Shown here in pieces: positions 11,331-21,314 of a stretch of DNA of 64,000 nt. Numbering within the stretch: position 1 is the stretch's first letter; each line of letters opens with the position of its first letter. Both the position numbers and the translations under genes were made by a program. Location: assembly GCF_002567005.1 (NCBI RefSeq), contig NZ_NUZU01000005.1, forward strand, positions 41,693 through 105,692. Direction: 5' to 3'. The notes beneath the pieces were generated by a model. The model saw only the letters and a program-made list of their open reading frames with translations. It searched no databases and was not told the DNA's origin. This DNA is from Bacillus sp. AFS073361 (GTDB lineage: Bacteria > Bacillota > Bacilli > Bacillales > Cytobacillaceae).

Positions 11331-11396
11331 AGTTGATTGGAGCAGGAGGCTCCCGGGAGTGCCCGTGATCCGCTCGCGCCTGAAGAGGAAATCAGA
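11331..11396. repeat. Degenerate copy of a dispersed GC-rich intergenic repeat
   Basis: AGTTGATTGGAGC at the left and AGGAAATCAG at the right match the core of the better copy at 42725-42843, and the middle carries a CTCCCGGGAG palindrome. The outer inverted ends found at the other two loci are not recognisable here. It lies between ribF and the rpsO promoter. Confidence 0.6.
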
Positions 11397-11455
11397 CATT
11401 CTTCTTAAATATCGTCTTAAAAGGTGTTTTTCCTACAATAAACTTCGTTATATCC

Positions 11456-11484
11456 TTGCTTTTTGGCGTAAAAAGTTGTATTCT
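11456..11484 (+). promoter_or_regulatory. Candidate sigma-A promoter of rpsO
   Basis: TTGCTT (11456-11461), 17-base spacer, TATTCT (11479-11484). It would start transcription near 11491 and give a leader of about 90 bases. The match is moderate. Confidence 0.45.
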
Positions 11485-11490
11485 TATTAA

Positions 11491-11849
<359 letters not shown>

Positions 11850-11856
11850 TTTACAG

Positions 11857-11880
11857 AAGCGGGATTATTCCCGCTTTTTT
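11857..11880 (+). terminator. rpsO terminator
   Basis: Stem AAGCGGGA / TCCCGCTT with a TTAT loop followed by a run of Ts, 7 bases after the rpsO stop. Confidence 0.9.
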
Positions 11881-12087
11881 ATTAGGCTAAAAAAGCTTAC
11901 AGCTAAAAAAAGAATTTTTTATACATATTTTTAAGTCAGGACTTTTTTGTGCATACTAATAAGGTGATTTGCATTGATAATATAAGCTTTTTAAGCTTTT
12001 TAATATTAGTTTAGAATGATGATTACAGCGAGGGTAGAAATTTTCGCTTCATCCTCCTAAGTGATTTAGATAGAGAGGGGTAAAAAT

Positions 12088-14208
12088 ATGGAACAATTGA
12101 AACATGAGTATTCCATTGTTTGGGCAGGTCGTAAATTAACCGTCGAAATTGGACAATTAGCCAAACAGGCAAACGGTGCTGTCCTAGTTCGTTATGGGGA
12201 CACAGCAGTATTGAGTACGGCAACAGCATCAAAAGAACCTAAAAACTTAGACTTTTTCCCATTAACTGTTAACTATGAAGAACGTTTGTATGCAGTTGGT
12301 AAAATTCCAGGGGGCTTCATTAAACGTGAAGGCCGTCCAAGTGAAAAGGCAATCTTAGCAAGCCGACTGATTGACAGACCTATTCGTCCACTATTTGCTG
12401 ATGGGTTCCGTAATGATGTTCAGGTTATTAGTATTGTCATGAGTGTGGATCAAGACTGTTCAACAGAAATGGCTGCAATGTTTGGTTCGTCATTAGCACT
12501 AAGCACTTCGGATATCCCATTTGAAGGACCGATTGCTGGCGTGGTTGTTGGTCGGGTGAATAATGAATTTGTCATTAATCCAACCGTTGAGCAAGCTGAA
12601 AAGAGTGATATACATTTAACAGTAGCCGGTACGAAAGATGCCATTAATATGGTTGAAGCAGGGGCATTAGAGGTTCCTGAGGAAACCATGCTTGAAGCGA
12701 TTATGTTTGGTCATGATGAGATTAAGCGCCTCATTGAATTCCAAGAAAAAATTGTCGCTGAAATAGGCAAGCCAAAAAGAGAAATAACTCTTTATGAGAT
12801 TGATAAGGACCTCGAGGCTGAAGTGAGGGAAATGTGTGAAGCCGATATGGTAAATGCTATTCAGGTTCAAGAGAAGCATGCCCGTGAAGATGCCATTAAA
12901 GAGGTGAAAAACCGAGTAATTGCTAAATTTGAAGAACAAGAAGCAACAGATGAAGATCTGAAACAAGTTAAGCAAATATTGGACAAGATTGTTAAAGGTG
13001 AAGTCCGCCGTTTAATTACAGTTGAAAAGGTTCGTCCTGATGGCCGTAAAATCGATGAAATCCGTCCGCTTTCTTCACAGATTAGTATTTTACCTCGTAC
13101 ACATGGTTCTGGTCTGTTCACACGTGGTCAAACTCAAGCGCTCAGCATTTGTACTCTTGGGGCAATGGGTGACGTACAAATTCTTGATGGTCTCGGTATT
13201 GAAGAAGAGAAACGCTTTATGCACCATTATAACTTCCCTTCCTTCAGTGTTGGTGAAACAGGTCCAATTCGTGGTCCGGGTCGTCGTGAAATTGGTCATG
13301 GTGCACTTGGAGAGCGTGCGCTTGAACCAATTGTACCGTCTGAGAAGGATTTCCCATACACCATTCGTCTTGTATCTGAAGTGCTTGAATCCAATGGTTC
13401 TACGTCACAGGCAAGTATTTGTGCAAGTACATTAGCGATGATGGATGCTGGAGTGCCGATTAAAGCACCTGTTGCCGGAATTGCAATGGGTCTCGTTAAA
13501 TCAGGTGAACACTATACCGTATTATCAGATATCCAAGGAATGGAAGATCATCTTGGAGATATGGATTTTAAGGTGGCAGGTACAGCTAAAGGGGTTACTG
13601 CCCTTCAAATGGATATTAAGATTGAAGGACTATCCCGTGAGATATTAGAAGAAGCTCTTCAACAAGCCAAAGTTGGCAGAATGCATATTTTGGATTCAAT
13701 GTTAGCCACAATTTCTGAACCAAAAACAGAGCTTTCACAATTTGCACCAAAAATCTTAACGATGACAATCAATCCAGATAAAATTCGTGATGTTATTGGA
13801 CCAAGTGGAAAACAAATCAATAAGATTATTGAGGAAACTGGTGTTAAGATTGATATTGAGCAAGATGGTACAGTATTTATCGCCTCAACAAATCAAGAAA
13901 TGAACCAAAAAGCCAAGAAGATCATCGAAGATATTGTTCGTGAGGTCCAAGTAGGTGAATTGTATCTTGGTAAGGTGAAACGAATTGAAAAATTTGGAGC
14001 CTTTGTAGAAATCTTTGCTGGGAAAGATGGTCTTGTGCATATATCTGAACTTGCTGAAGAACGTGTTGGTAAGGTCGAGGATGTTGTAAAAATAGGGGAC
14101 GAACTTTTAGTGAAGGTAACTGAAATTGATAAACAAGGTCGTGTGAACCTTTCCCGAAAAGCTGTTTTAAAAGAACAACGTGAAAAGGCAGAAGAAAACA
14201 AATCGTAA
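12088..14208 (+). CDS. pnp: Polynucleotide phosphorylase (PNPase)
   Basis: 706-aa 3'-to-5' phosphorolytic exoribonuclease, the main 3' mRNA-decay enzyme of Bacilli. Two RNase PH-like domains (1-210 and about 310-550, with [17 protein letters not shown] and DGSTSQAS-like [13 protein letters not shown]) flank an alpha-helical domain. A KH domain ([16 protein letters not shown]) and an S1 domain ([15 protein letters not shown]...LVHISEL) end the protein. ATG follows AGAGGGG. The order rpsO-pnp is conserved. A hairpin terminator follows the stop. Confidence 0.98.
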   Translation: MEQLKHEYSIVWAGRKLTVEIGQLAKQANGAVLVRYGDTAVLSTATASKEPKNLDFFPLTVNYEERLYAVGKIPGGFIKREGRPSEKAILASRLIDRPIRPLFADGFRNDVQVISIVMSVDQDCSTEMAAMFGSSLALSTSDIPFEGPIAGVVVGRVNNEFVINPTVEQAEKSDIHLTVAGTKDAINMVEAGALEVPEETMLEAIMFGHDEIKRLIEFQEKIVAEIGKPKREITLYEIDKDLEAEVREMCEADMVNAIQVQEKHAREDAIKEVKNRVIAKFEEQEATDEDLKQVKQILDKIVKGEVRRLITVEKVRPDGRKIDEIRPLSSQISILPRTHGSGLFTRGQTQALSICTLGAMGDVQILDGLGIEEEKRFMHHYNFPSFSVGETGPIRGPGRREIGHGALGERALEPIVPSEKDFPYTIRLVSEVLESNGSTSQASICASTLAMMDAGVPIKAPVAGIAMGLVKSGEHYTVLSDIQGMEDHLGDMDFKVAGTAKGVTALQMDIKIEGLSREILEEALQQAKVGRMHILDSMLATISEPKTELSQFAPKILTMTINPDKIRDVIGPSGKQINKIIEETGVKIDIEQDGTVFIASTNQEMNQKAKKIIEDIVREVQVGELYLGKVKRIEKFGAFVEIFAGKDGLVHISELAEERVGKVEDVVKIGDELLVKVTEIDKQGRVNLSRKAVLKEQREKAEENKS

Positions 14209-14224
14209 GAGTTTAGAATGATGA

Positions 14225-14249
14225 GTCAGGGTCCTTACCCTGGCTTTTT
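14225..14249 (+). terminator. pnp terminator
   Basis: Stem GTCAGGGT / ACCCTGGC (one G-U pair) with a four-base loop and five Ts, 17 bases after the pnp stop. Confidence 0.85.
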
Positions 14250-14362
14250 CGATTTGTTAAACATGTTCCTTTTTTCTTCTTATAATAGCATTAGTTGTAT
14301 TAAACCGAGAGTTCTACCTTGTCCTTTCTTTACATAATCTTTATGGAAAGGGGGAAAGTTAG

Positions 14363-15307
14363 ATGAAAAAGGTTTATTTCATTATAATCATATGTGTAGC
14401 CGGATGGATCGCGGTAAGTAATCCATTTGTTAGCAAATATTTATCTTTTAAAATGGAATCATCTTTGCCAGCAGTAAAAGAATCAGACCCTCTTTATCAA
14501 AGCATTATTAAAAATGCTCCTACATATGAAATATCGCCTAAAGATGCAACTATAGACAGGGTTTGGAAAGCAATTCCAGGCTATAATGGACGTGAGGTTG
14601 ACATTGCTGCATCATATAAAAATATGAAAAGCAAAGGTGTTTTTAATGAAAAGAAACTCGTCTTCACAGAGATTAAGCCTAAGGTGCACCTTAATGATTT
14701 ACCGCCATCCCCTATTTATAAAGGGAATCCTGATAAACCAATGGTAGCTTTTATTATTAATGTGGCCTGGGGCAATGAATATTTATCAGAAATGCTTGCT
14801 ACATTAAAAAGGCAAAATGTTTCGGTTAGTTTTTTTCTGGAAGGAAATTGGACTAAGAAAAACCCTGAACTCGCTAAATTGATCGTTACTTCTGGACATG
14901 AAGTCGGTAATCATTCTTATTCTCACCCTGATATGAAGCAATTAACAGCTAGCAGGGCCAGAGAACAAATTCAAAAAACCAACGAAATTATTGAAGCTGC
15001 TACCGGTAAGAAATGTATTTGGTTTGCCCCGCCTAGTGGCAGTTATCGGGATGAAACAATAAAAGTGGCTGCTGAATTTAAAATGAAGACGGTTATGTGG
15101 ACGGTTGATACGGTTGATTGGAGAAAACCATCTCCAGATCAGCTAATTTCCCGTGTCATGTCAAAAATTGATAATGGTTCAATGGTTCTTATGCATCCAA
15201 CTGAGTCTACTGCAAAATCACTTGATCGCTTAATCACTCAAATTAAACAAAAGAATTTAAAAATCGGAACAGTTTCTGAGTTGATGAGCGAAGAAAGAGT
15301 GGAATAA
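14363..15307 (+). CDS. ylxY: YlxY, polysaccharide deacetylase-like sporulation protein
   Basis: 314-aa exported protein of the NodB/polysaccharide deacetylase superfamily. A hydrophobic N-terminal signal/anchor (residues 5-22) precedes a NodB domain from about residue 125. Motif 2 (HEVGNHSYSHPDM) is intact, but the usual metal-binding Asp pair of motif 1 is replaced by INVAWGNEY. YlxY homologues share this change, so normal deacetylase chemistry is doubtful. The conserved place between pnp and mlpA identifies it as the ylxY orthologue. RBS is AAAGGGGGAAA. Confidence 0.88.
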   Translation: MKKVYFIIIICVAGWIAVSNPFVSKYLSFKMESSLPAVKESDPLYQSIIKNAPTYEISPKDATIDRVWKAIPGYNGREVDIAASYKNMKSKGVFNEKKLVFTEIKPKVHLNDLPPSPIYKGNPDKPMVAFIINVAWGNEYLSEMLATLKRQNVSVSFFLEGNWTKKNPELAKLIVTSGHEVGNHSYSHPDMKQLTASRAREQIQKTNEIIEAATGKKCIWFAPPSGSYRDETIKVAAEFKMKTVMWTVDTVDWRKPSPDQLISRVMSKIDNGSMVLMHPTESTAKSLDRLITQIKQKNLKIGTVSELMSEERVE

Positions 15308-15408
15308 TTTTAACGTAAGAAATACTTGAAATTGGAGAAAATACAACATTATAAGTATAATGTAAGATGGAGAAGTAGCTGCGTTTGTTTATAGACTGGA
15401 GGAAGTAG

Positions 15409-16647
15409 ATGATTAATAAATACACTTGCCAAAATGGCGTAAGAATTGTTTTAGAAAATATTCCTACCGTACGTTCCGTAGCAATTGGTGTTTGGATTGG
15501 TACTGGTTCAAGAGATGAGAACCCCGAGAACAATGGGATATCCCATTTTCTTGAGCATATGTTCTTTAAAGGCACCACCACGAGATCTGCGAAGGAAATA
15601 GCTGAATCCTTTGATAGCATTGGCGGACAGGTGAATGCATTTACATCTAAGGAATATACATGCTATTATGCTAAAGTTCTTGATACTCATTCCCAATTTG
15701 CACTAGATGTGCTCGCAGATATGTTCTTCAATTCCACATTTGTGGAAGAGGAATTAAACAAAGAGAGAAATGTAGTTTTAGAAGAAATAAAAATGTATGA
15801 AGATACCCCTGATGATATCGTTCATGATTTATTGAGCAGGGCTGTTTTTGGAGACCATCCATTAGGCTATCCGATTCTAGGGACAGAAGAAATACTTAAT
15901 ACATTTACTGGAGAAACTCTAAAAGAATACATTCATGAGAGATATACTCCAGAAAATGTGGTCATCTCAATTGCAGGAAATGTTACTGATGCATTTATTA
16001 AAGAAGTTGAAAAGTATTTTGGTTCCTATAAAGGTGGTAACAGTCAAGTTACTGAAAATATTCCTACTTTTCATTCGAATCAAATCTCGCGAAAAAAAGA
16101 AACAGAACAGGCCCATTTATGTATAGGTTATGAAGGATTAAAGGTCGGCCATGAAGATATTTACAGCCTGATTACTTTAAATAATATTTTAGGCGGCAGT
16201 ATGAGCTCAAGATTGTTCCAAGAGGTTCGCGAACAACGGGGCTTAGCATATTCAGTATTCTCATACCATTCTGCTTACCAAGATAGTGGTATTGTAACAG
16301 TATACGGTGGGACTGGTGCGAAGCAGCTGAATGTATTATTTGATACCATTCAAGAAACACTTAATACATTGAAGCGAGATGGAATTACTGAAAAGGAATT
16401 AACGAATAGCAAAGAGCAGCTAAAAGGCAGCTTGATGCTAAGTCTTGAGAGCACAAATAGCCGGATGAGCCGGAATGGAAAAAATGAACTTTTATTAAAA
16501 CGTCATCGTTCACTTGATGAAATAATTGAACAGATTGATTCGGTTACAAAAAACGGAGTCGATGAAATGGCAAGAAATATCTTTACAGATAAATATTCTG
16601 TCACTTTGATAAGCCCAGACGGAGAATTTCCTAATAAACTTGCATAA
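15409..16647 (+). CDS. mlpA: M16 zinc peptidase MlpA (processing-peptidase family)
   Basis: 412-aa M16B metallopeptidase. The inverted zinc motif HFLEHMFFKGT (about residues 46-56) and the downstream Glu in NVVLEEIKMYEDTPDD give a complete HXXEH-E active site. The second half has the family sequence LGGSMSSRLFQEVREQRGLAYSV. In B. subtilis MlpA is linked to protease regulation and lies at the same place. ATG follows GGAGGAAGT. No signal peptide, so it is probably cytoplasmic. A terminator follows. Confidence 0.94.
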   Translation: MINKYTCQNGVRIVLENIPTVRSVAIGVWIGTGSRDENPENNGISHFLEHMFFKGTTTRSAKEIAESFDSIGGQVNAFTSKEYTCYYAKVLDTHSQFALDVLADMFFNSTFVEEELNKERNVVLEEIKMYEDTPDDIVHDLLSRAVFGDHPLGYPILGTEEILNTFTGETLKEYIHERYTPENVVISIAGNVTDAFIKEVEKYFGSYKGGNSQVTENIPTFHSNQISRKKETEQAHLCIGYEGLKVGHEDIYSLITLNNILGGSMSSRLFQEVREQRGLAYSVFSYHSAYQDSGIVTVYGGTGAKQLNVLFDTIQETLNTLKRDGITEKELTNSKEQLKGSLMLSLESTNSRMSRNGKNELLLKRHRSLDEIIEQIDSVTKNGVDEMARNIFTDKYSVTLISPDGEFPNKLA

Positions 16648-16652
16648 AAAGA

Positions 16653-16685
16653 AGAGGTATTCCATTTAGATGGATACCTCTTTTT
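16653..16685 (+). terminator. mlpA terminator
   Basis: Long stem AGAGGTATTCCAT / ATGGATACCTCT with one bulged base and a short loop, followed by five Ts. Confidence 0.85.
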
Positions 16686-16791
16686 ATATAGGAAAACTTA
16701 ACCACTAAGTTCTAAAATCTTTTCTTTAGTCTAAATAAGGACTTCCTCCTATAGACTATTAGTAAGGTGGAAAGGAAGGGGGGCATTTGCA

Positions 16792-17034
16792 TTGAGATTG
16801 AGTGAATTAAGCGGGAAAGAAATTGTTGATGTAAAAAAGGCCGAACGAATGGGAGTACTCGGACAAACTGATTTAGAAATTAATGAAGGGACAGGCCAAA
16901 TTCAGGCACTGCTTATTCCTTCTATAAAATGGTTTGGTTTTCGAAAACAAGGGGAAGAAATTAGGGTTCCGTGGCATCATATAAAAAAAATAGGCTCTGA
17001 TATGATCATTATCGATGTACCAGACGAGGATTAA
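16792..17034 (+). CDS. ymxH: YlmC/YmxH family sporulation protein (PRC-barrel)
   Basis: 80-aa small protein of the YlmC/YmxH family, a single PRC-barrel-like beta fold. The family sequence LSELSGKEIVDV...ERMGVLGQTDLEI and VPWHHIKKIGSDMIIID is clear. The molecular role is unknown; family members are sporulation-associated. The TTG start at 16792 sits about 8 bases after GGAAGGGGGG. It lies upstream of the dipicolinate synthase genes, as in B. subtilis, but a strong terminator separates them. Confidence 0.9.
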   Translation: MRLSELSGKEIVDVKKAERMGVLGQTDLEINEGTGQIQALLIPSIKWFGFRKQGEEIRVPWHHIKKIGSDMIIIDVPDED

Positions 17035-17053
17035 TACACGCAAGCCCATGGAG

Positions 17054-17087
17054 GCCCAAGCAAGATTCATCTTGCTTGGGCTTTTTT
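17054..17087 (+). terminator. ymxH terminator
   Basis: Twelve-base-pair perfect stem GCCCAAGCAAGA / TCTTGCTTGGGC with a TTCA loop and six Ts. Confidence 0.95.
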
Positions 17088-17108
17088 ATTTAGTACGTAT
17101 GGAAAACT

Positions 17109-17137
17109 CACCGAATGAAGAGAACCGACATAAGATG
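17109..17137 (+). promoter_or_regulatory. Candidate sigma-K promoter of spoVFA-spoVFB
   Basis: CACC (17109-17112), a 16-base gap, and CATAAGATG (17129-17137) resemble the sigma-K pattern (m)AC(m)-N16-CATAnnnTA with one mismatch. spoVF of B. subtilis is transcribed by sigma-K in the mother cell, which fits. Confidence 0.45.
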
Positions 17138-17202
17138 GTGGAGTGATATATAGAAAAGGATTCTCTTAGTAGGATTTTTAAAAAAAGAAGGTGAATGTTT
17201 TC

Positions 17203-18105
17203 ATGCTGACAGGGATGCAGATTGCCGTGATTGGCGGGGATGCCAGACAGCTGGAAATCATCCGCAAGTTAACCGAATTAGATGCGAGATTATCGCTTAT
17301 TGGTTTTGAGCAACTTGATCACGCATTTACAGGTGCGGTCAAGGAAAAGTTGGATGAAGTAGATTTTTCAAATATGGATAACCTTATCCTGCCAGTACCC
17401 GGTACAAATTTAGAAGGTCAGGTAGAAACAATCTTTTCTAATGAAAAGGTTATTTTGACAGGGGATTTGCTTGCAAAGACCCCCGAGCATTGTACGGTTT
17501 ATTCCGGAATTAGCAATCCCTACTTAAATGGAATTACTAAGGAAGCTAAACGAACTCTTATACAATTATTTGAAAGGGATGATGTGGCCATCTACAATTC
17601 AATTCCAACGGTTGAAGGGACAATAATGATGGCGATTCAACATACCGACTTTACCATACATGGGTCAAATATTGCGGTTCTAGGCTTAGGGAGAGTGGGG
17701 ATGAGTGTGGCAAGAACCTTTGCTGCACTAGGAGCAAAAGTTAAGGTGGGAGCAAGGAAAAGTGAGCATATAGCTCGGATAACTGAGATGGGATTGACAC
17801 CATTCCATTTAAATAATCTAGTTAATGAAGTAAAAGACACTGATATTTTAATAAACACAGCACCACATTTGATCGTGACAGCGATGGTTATCTCAAAAAT
17901 GCCTTCACATACGCTCATTATTGACTTGGCCTCCAAGCCAGGAGGTACTGATTTTCGTTATGCTGAAAAAAGAGGGATTAAAGCATTGCTTGCACCGGGG
18001 CTGCCTGGGATTGTCGCTCCAAAAACGGCGGGTCAAATTTTGGCCAATGTTCTTGCCCAACTGCTTCAAGATGATTTAAGAAAGCGAAAGGGGAAAGTGA
18101 AATGA
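17203..18105 (+). CDS. spoVFA: Dipicolinate synthase subunit A
   Basis: 300-aa subunit of dipicolinic acid synthase, made in the mother cell to load the spore core with Ca-DPA. A Rossmann segment with GLGRVGMSVARTFAALGAKV (near residues 155-175) and the end block GGTDFRYAEKRGIKALLAPGLPG are typical. The ATG at 17203 (MLTGMQIAVIGGDARQ) is preferred, since the upstream GTG at 17191 is part of the AAGGTGA ribosome binding site. It overlaps spoVFB by ATGA. Its substrate comes from the asd-dapG-dapA genes that follow. Confidence 0.96.
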   Translation: MLTGMQIAVIGGDARQLEIIRKLTELDARLSLIGFEQLDHAFTGAVKEKLDEVDFSNMDNLILPVPGTNLEGQVETIFSNEKVILTGDLLAKTPEHCTVYSGISNPYLNGITKEAKRTLIQLFERDDVAIYNSIPTVEGTIMMAIQHTDFTIHGSNIAVLGLGRVGMSVARTFAALGAKVKVGARKSEHIARITEMGLTPFHLNNLVNEVKDTDILINTAPHLIVTAMVISKMPSHTLIIDLASKPGGTDFRYAEKRGIKALLAPGLPGIVAPKTAGQILANVLAQLLQDDLRKRKGKVK

Positions 18106-18701
18106 GTTTAAAAGGTAAAAGAATTGGCTTTGGCTTAACCGGCTCTCATTGTACGTATGATGCAGTATTCCCAGAAATTGAAAAGTTAGTTCAAGCCGGT
18201 GCAGAGGTAATGCCTGTCGTTACTTTTACGGTTAAAAATACAGATACCCGCTTTGGAAAAGGAGAAGATTGGATCCAAAGAATTGAAGATTTAACAGGAA
18301 ACAAAGTGATCGACTCCATTGTAAAAGCAGAGCCGCTCGGACCAAAAATTCCTTTGGATTGTATGGTAATTGCTCCATTAACAGGGGTATCAATGAGTAA
18401 ATTTGCGAATGCCATGAATGATAGTCCAGTATTAATGGCAGCAAAAGCAACACTGCGTAACTTAAAACCAGTGGTGCTGGGGATTTCAACAAATGATGCA
18501 CTCGGTTTAAATGGAGTAAATTTAATGAGACTAATGGCTACCAAGAATATATACTTTATTCCATATGGGCAGGATGATCCAATTAAAAAACCAAATTCAA
18601 TGGTTGCAAGAATGACATTGCTCACAGAAACAGTTGAAGCAGCTATCGAAGGGAAACAAATTCAACCTGTATTAGTAGAAAGGTATAAAGATTCTGACTA
18701 A
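18102..18701 (+). CDS. spoVFB: Dipicolinate synthase subunit B
   Basis: 199-aa flavoprotein-like subunit of dipicolinate synthase. It has the flavin-dependent decarboxylase (UbiX/HFCD) type fold, with GKRIGFGLTGSHCTYD at the N terminus and the conserved block MVIAPLTGVSMSKFANAMND. The ATG overlaps the spoVFA stop, so the two subunits are translationally coupled. Length and order are the same as in B. subtilis. Confidence 0.95.
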   Translation: MSLKGKRIGFGLTGSHCTYDAVFPEIEKLVQAGAEVMPVVTFTVKNTDTRFGKGEDWIQRIEDLTGNKVIDSIVKAEPLGPKIPLDCMVIAPLTGVSMSKFANAMNDSPVLMAAKATLRNLKPVVLGISTNDALGLNGVNLMRLMATKNIYFIPYGQDDPIKKPNSMVARMTLLTETVEAAIEGKQIQPVLVERYKDSD

Positions 18702-18748
18702 TAATTCCTTCATTCATCAAAATAGGTTATTTCTTTTAAGGAATATGT

Positions 18749-18795
18749 TAAAATAAATTATTCTATCATCAGTGGGAAGATTCAACCCACTGATG
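18749..18795 (+). promoter_or_regulatory. Extended -10 and leader hairpin upstream of asd
   Basis: TGTTAAAAT (TG at 18746-18747, hexamer 18749-18754) looks like an extended -10, with only a weak -35. A perfect 10-bp inverted repeat CATCAGTGGG / CCCACTGATG (18767-18776 and 18786-18795) would then lie near the 5' end of the asd transcript. No T-tract follows, so it is not a standard terminator. Confidence 0.4.
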
Positions 18796-18904
18796 AGAAA
18801 TAAAAAATTATTAATAACATGCTGGATGCTTTATACAGGCGATTTCCTTTTAAAGTATATAACCAGTTATGTACAACGATGAGTATGGAAGGGGAAAACT
18901 AGTA

Positions 18905-19954
18905 ATGACTCAACAAAATGGATATCACGTTGCTGTTGTTGGAGCAACAGGAGCAGTCGGACAACAAATGATACAAACATTAATGAAAGAAAACTTCCCA
19001 ATCAGAAAACTTACCCTATTATCTTCAGCACGTTCAGCAGGTAAAAAAGTAGATGTTAATGGTCAAGAATATACGATTGAAGAAGCAAAGCCTGAGAGTT
19101 TTGAAGGCGTTGAGATAGCCCTTTTTAGTGCAGGCGGTAGTGTATCAAAGGAGCTTGGTCCAGAAGCAGTTAAGCGCGGTGCGATCGTGGTGGACAACAC
19201 TAGCGCTTTTAGAATGGATGAGAATACACCTTTAGTTGTACCAGAAGTGAACGAAGAAGACCTTCATCAACATAATGGGATTATTGCTAACCCAAATTGT
19301 TCCACCATTCAAATGGTTGTTGCCCTTGAGCCAATTCGTCAACAATTTGGTTTAAAGAAAGTTATCGTCTCCACTTATCAAGCTGTCTCCGGTTCAGGTG
19401 CAGCAGCTGTCGAGGAATTAATGCAGCAAACTCAGTCAATCTTAAACGAAGAAGCATATGAACCAAAGATTTTACCAGTGAAATCAGATAAAAATCACTA
19501 TCAAATTGCTTTTAACGCGATTCCACAAATCGATAAATTTCAAGATAACGGATATACATTTGAAGAGATGAAAATGATTAATGAAACTAAAAAAATCATG
19601 CACTTACCAGAGTTACAGGTTTCTGCAACTTGCGTTCGACTTCCTGTAGCAGTTGGTCATTCTGAGTCAGTTTATTTTGAAATTGAAGCGGATGATGTTA
19701 GTGCGAATGACATTAAAGCATTATTAAAGGATGCTCCAGGTATTATTTTACAAGATGATCCAGAAAATCAATTATATCCAATGCCTGCAAATTGCGTTGG
19801 GAAAAATGATGTTTTTGTCGGTCGAATTAGAAAGGACCTCGATGAATCTCGTGGTTTTCATATGTGGGTTGTCTCTGATAACTTGCTTAAAGGAGCAGCT
19901 TGGAACTCTGTCCAAATCGCAGAAAGTTTAGTGAAATTAGGTATTGTAAAATAA
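18905..19954 (+). CDS. asd: Aspartate-semialdehyde dehydrogenase
   Basis: 349-aa NADPH-dependent enzyme reducing aspartyl phosphate to aspartate semialdehyde, the branch metabolite for lysine/DAP, threonine and methionine. It has the N-terminal nucleotide motif [11 protein letters not shown], active-site Cys in NPNCSTIQM (residue 132) and the dimer/catalytic His block [17 protein letters not shown] 18905 has GGAAGGGGAAA 8 bases upstream; the in-frame ATG at 18869 has no ribosome binding site and adds a non-conserved tail. dapG follows after 33 bases. Confidence 0.96.
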   Translation: MTQQNGYHVAVVGATGAVGQQMIQTLMKENFPIRKLTLLSSARSAGKKVDVNGQEYTIEEAKPESFEGVEIALFSAGGSVSKELGPEAVKRGAIVVDNTSAFRMDENTPLVVPEVNEEDLHQHNGIIANPNCSTIQMVVALEPIRQQFGLKKVIVSTYQAVSGSGAAAVEELMQQTQSILNEEAYEPKILPVKSDKNHYQIAFNAIPQIDKFQDNGYTFEEMKMINETKKIMHLPELQVSATCVRLPVAVGHSESVYFEIEADDVSANDIKALLKDAPGIILQDDPENQLYPMPANCVGKNDVFVGRIRKDLDESRGFHMWVVSDNLLKGAAWNSVQIAESLVKLGIVK

Positions 19955-19987
19955 AGTTACATCACAAAGGCAGGTTTTTGTGTCACC

Positions 19988-21232
19988 ATGAAAATTATTG
20001 TTCAAAAATTTGGCGGTACATCTGTAAAAGATGAAGAAAGCAGAAAATATGCTCAGAGCCATATCGAAAAAGCTTTAGCAGATGGCTATAAAGTGGTAGT
20101 TGTAGTTTCCGCGATGGGAAGAAAAGGTGACCCTTATGCAACAGATTCATTACTTTCTTTAGTCGGTGGAAATTTAAGTAAAATTTCAAAACGCGAACAT
20201 GATTTATTATTGTCATGTGGTGAAGTTATATCTAGTGTTGTGTTTGTGAATATGCTGCTTGAGAGCGGAATTAGTGCTGTATCATTAACTGGTGCACAAG
20301 CAGGTTTCCGTACAAACAATGACCATACAAATGCAAAAATTATTGATATGCAATGTGATCGGTTGCTTAGTGAGTTAGAAAGTAATGATGTTGTCGTGGT
20401 AGCAGGCTTTCAAGGTGCGGCAAATAATGGTGATATGACAACCATTGGCCGGGGTGGAAGTGACACTTCAGCGGCTGCCTTAGGAGCTGCCCTAAATGCT
20501 GAGTATATTGATATTTTTACAGATGTGGAAGGAATTATGACAGCAGACCCGCGTATTGCTGAAAATGCAAGACCACTATCTGTTGTAACTTACACAGAAG
20601 TGTGTAATATGGCTTATCAAGGTGCAAAGGTCATTCACCCTAGGGCGGTTGAAATCGCTATGCAGGCAAAAGTGCCAATCCGGATTCGTTCAACCTATTC
20701 AGATAATTTAGGAACATTGGTCACATCCATAAATAAAAATAATCGTGGCAGTGATATAAAGGAACGTGTTGTTACCGGAATCGCTCATGTTTCAAATGTT
20801 ACCCAAATTAAAGTCTTTGCAAAAAAGGATCAATATTACTTGCAGGCTGAAGTATTTAAGGCGATGGCCAATGAAGGCATCAGTGTAGATTTTATCAATA
20901 TTTCTCCTAATGGTGTAATCTATACAGTTACGGAAGAAATGACGGATCGTGCAATTACAGTTCTAAATGAATTAGGCAATGACCCCGTCGTTGAGCGTCA
21001 TTGTGCTAAGGTTTCTGTTGTTGGTGCAGGAATTGCCGGTGTCCCTGGTGTTACCTCCAAAATCGTGACGGCTTTATCGGATTATGGGATTCGTATATTA
21101 CAATCTGCAGATAGTCATACTACGATTTGGGTACTTGTAAAGCAGGATGATTTAGTTAAATCGGTTAATGCCCTTCATGATGCCTTTCAGTTAGAAGATG
21201 AATCAGTAGAATTTAATATTACTGATTTATAA
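19988..21232 (+). CDS. dapG: Aspartokinase I (diaminopimelate-sensitive type)
   Basis: 414-aa aspartate kinase. The catalytic domain starts with the signature VQKFGGTSVKDEE and has TTIGRGGSDTSAAALGAAL (around residues 155-175) and FTDVEGIMTADPR. Two ACT domains form the C-terminal regulatory part. Sequence and asd-dapG-dapA order match B. subtilis DapG, which is inhibited by meso-DAP; feedback by DAP here is inferred. The leader has no lysine riboswitch. It sits between asd and dapA, forming one pathway operon. Confidence 0.94.
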   Translation: MKIIVQKFGGTSVKDEESRKYAQSHIEKALADGYKVVVVVSAMGRKGDPYATDSLLSLVGGNLSKISKREHDLLLSCGEVISSVVFVNMLLESGISAVSLTGAQAGFRTNNDHTNAKIIDMQCDRLLSELESNDVVVVAGFQGAANNGDMTTIGRGGSDTSAAALGAALNAEYIDIFTDVEGIMTADPRIAENARPLSVVTYTEVCNMAYQGAKVIHPRAVEIAMQAKVPIRIRSTYSDNLGTLVTSINKNNRGSDIKERVVTGIAHVSNVTQIKVFAKKDQYYLQAEVFKAMANEGISVDFINISPNGVIYTVTEEMTDRAITVLNELGNDPVVERHCAKVSVVGAGIAGVPGVTSKIVTALSDYGIRILQSADSHTTIWVLVKQDDLVKSVNALHDAFQLEDESVEFNITDL

Positions 21233-21314
21233 AAGTTATCTTCAAATGAATAGTAAATCCCTAAGATGAATTGTGGATTTAATTATGCTTGATGGTATTG
21301 AGAGGAGTAGAAAT

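Noticed and set aside
18702..18904. Possible lysine riboswitch or T-box before asd
   Set aside because: The leader is only about 140 bases, has a single simple hairpin and lacks the T-box sequence and lysine-riboswitch architecture; DapG-type pathways are controlled by DAP in homologues.
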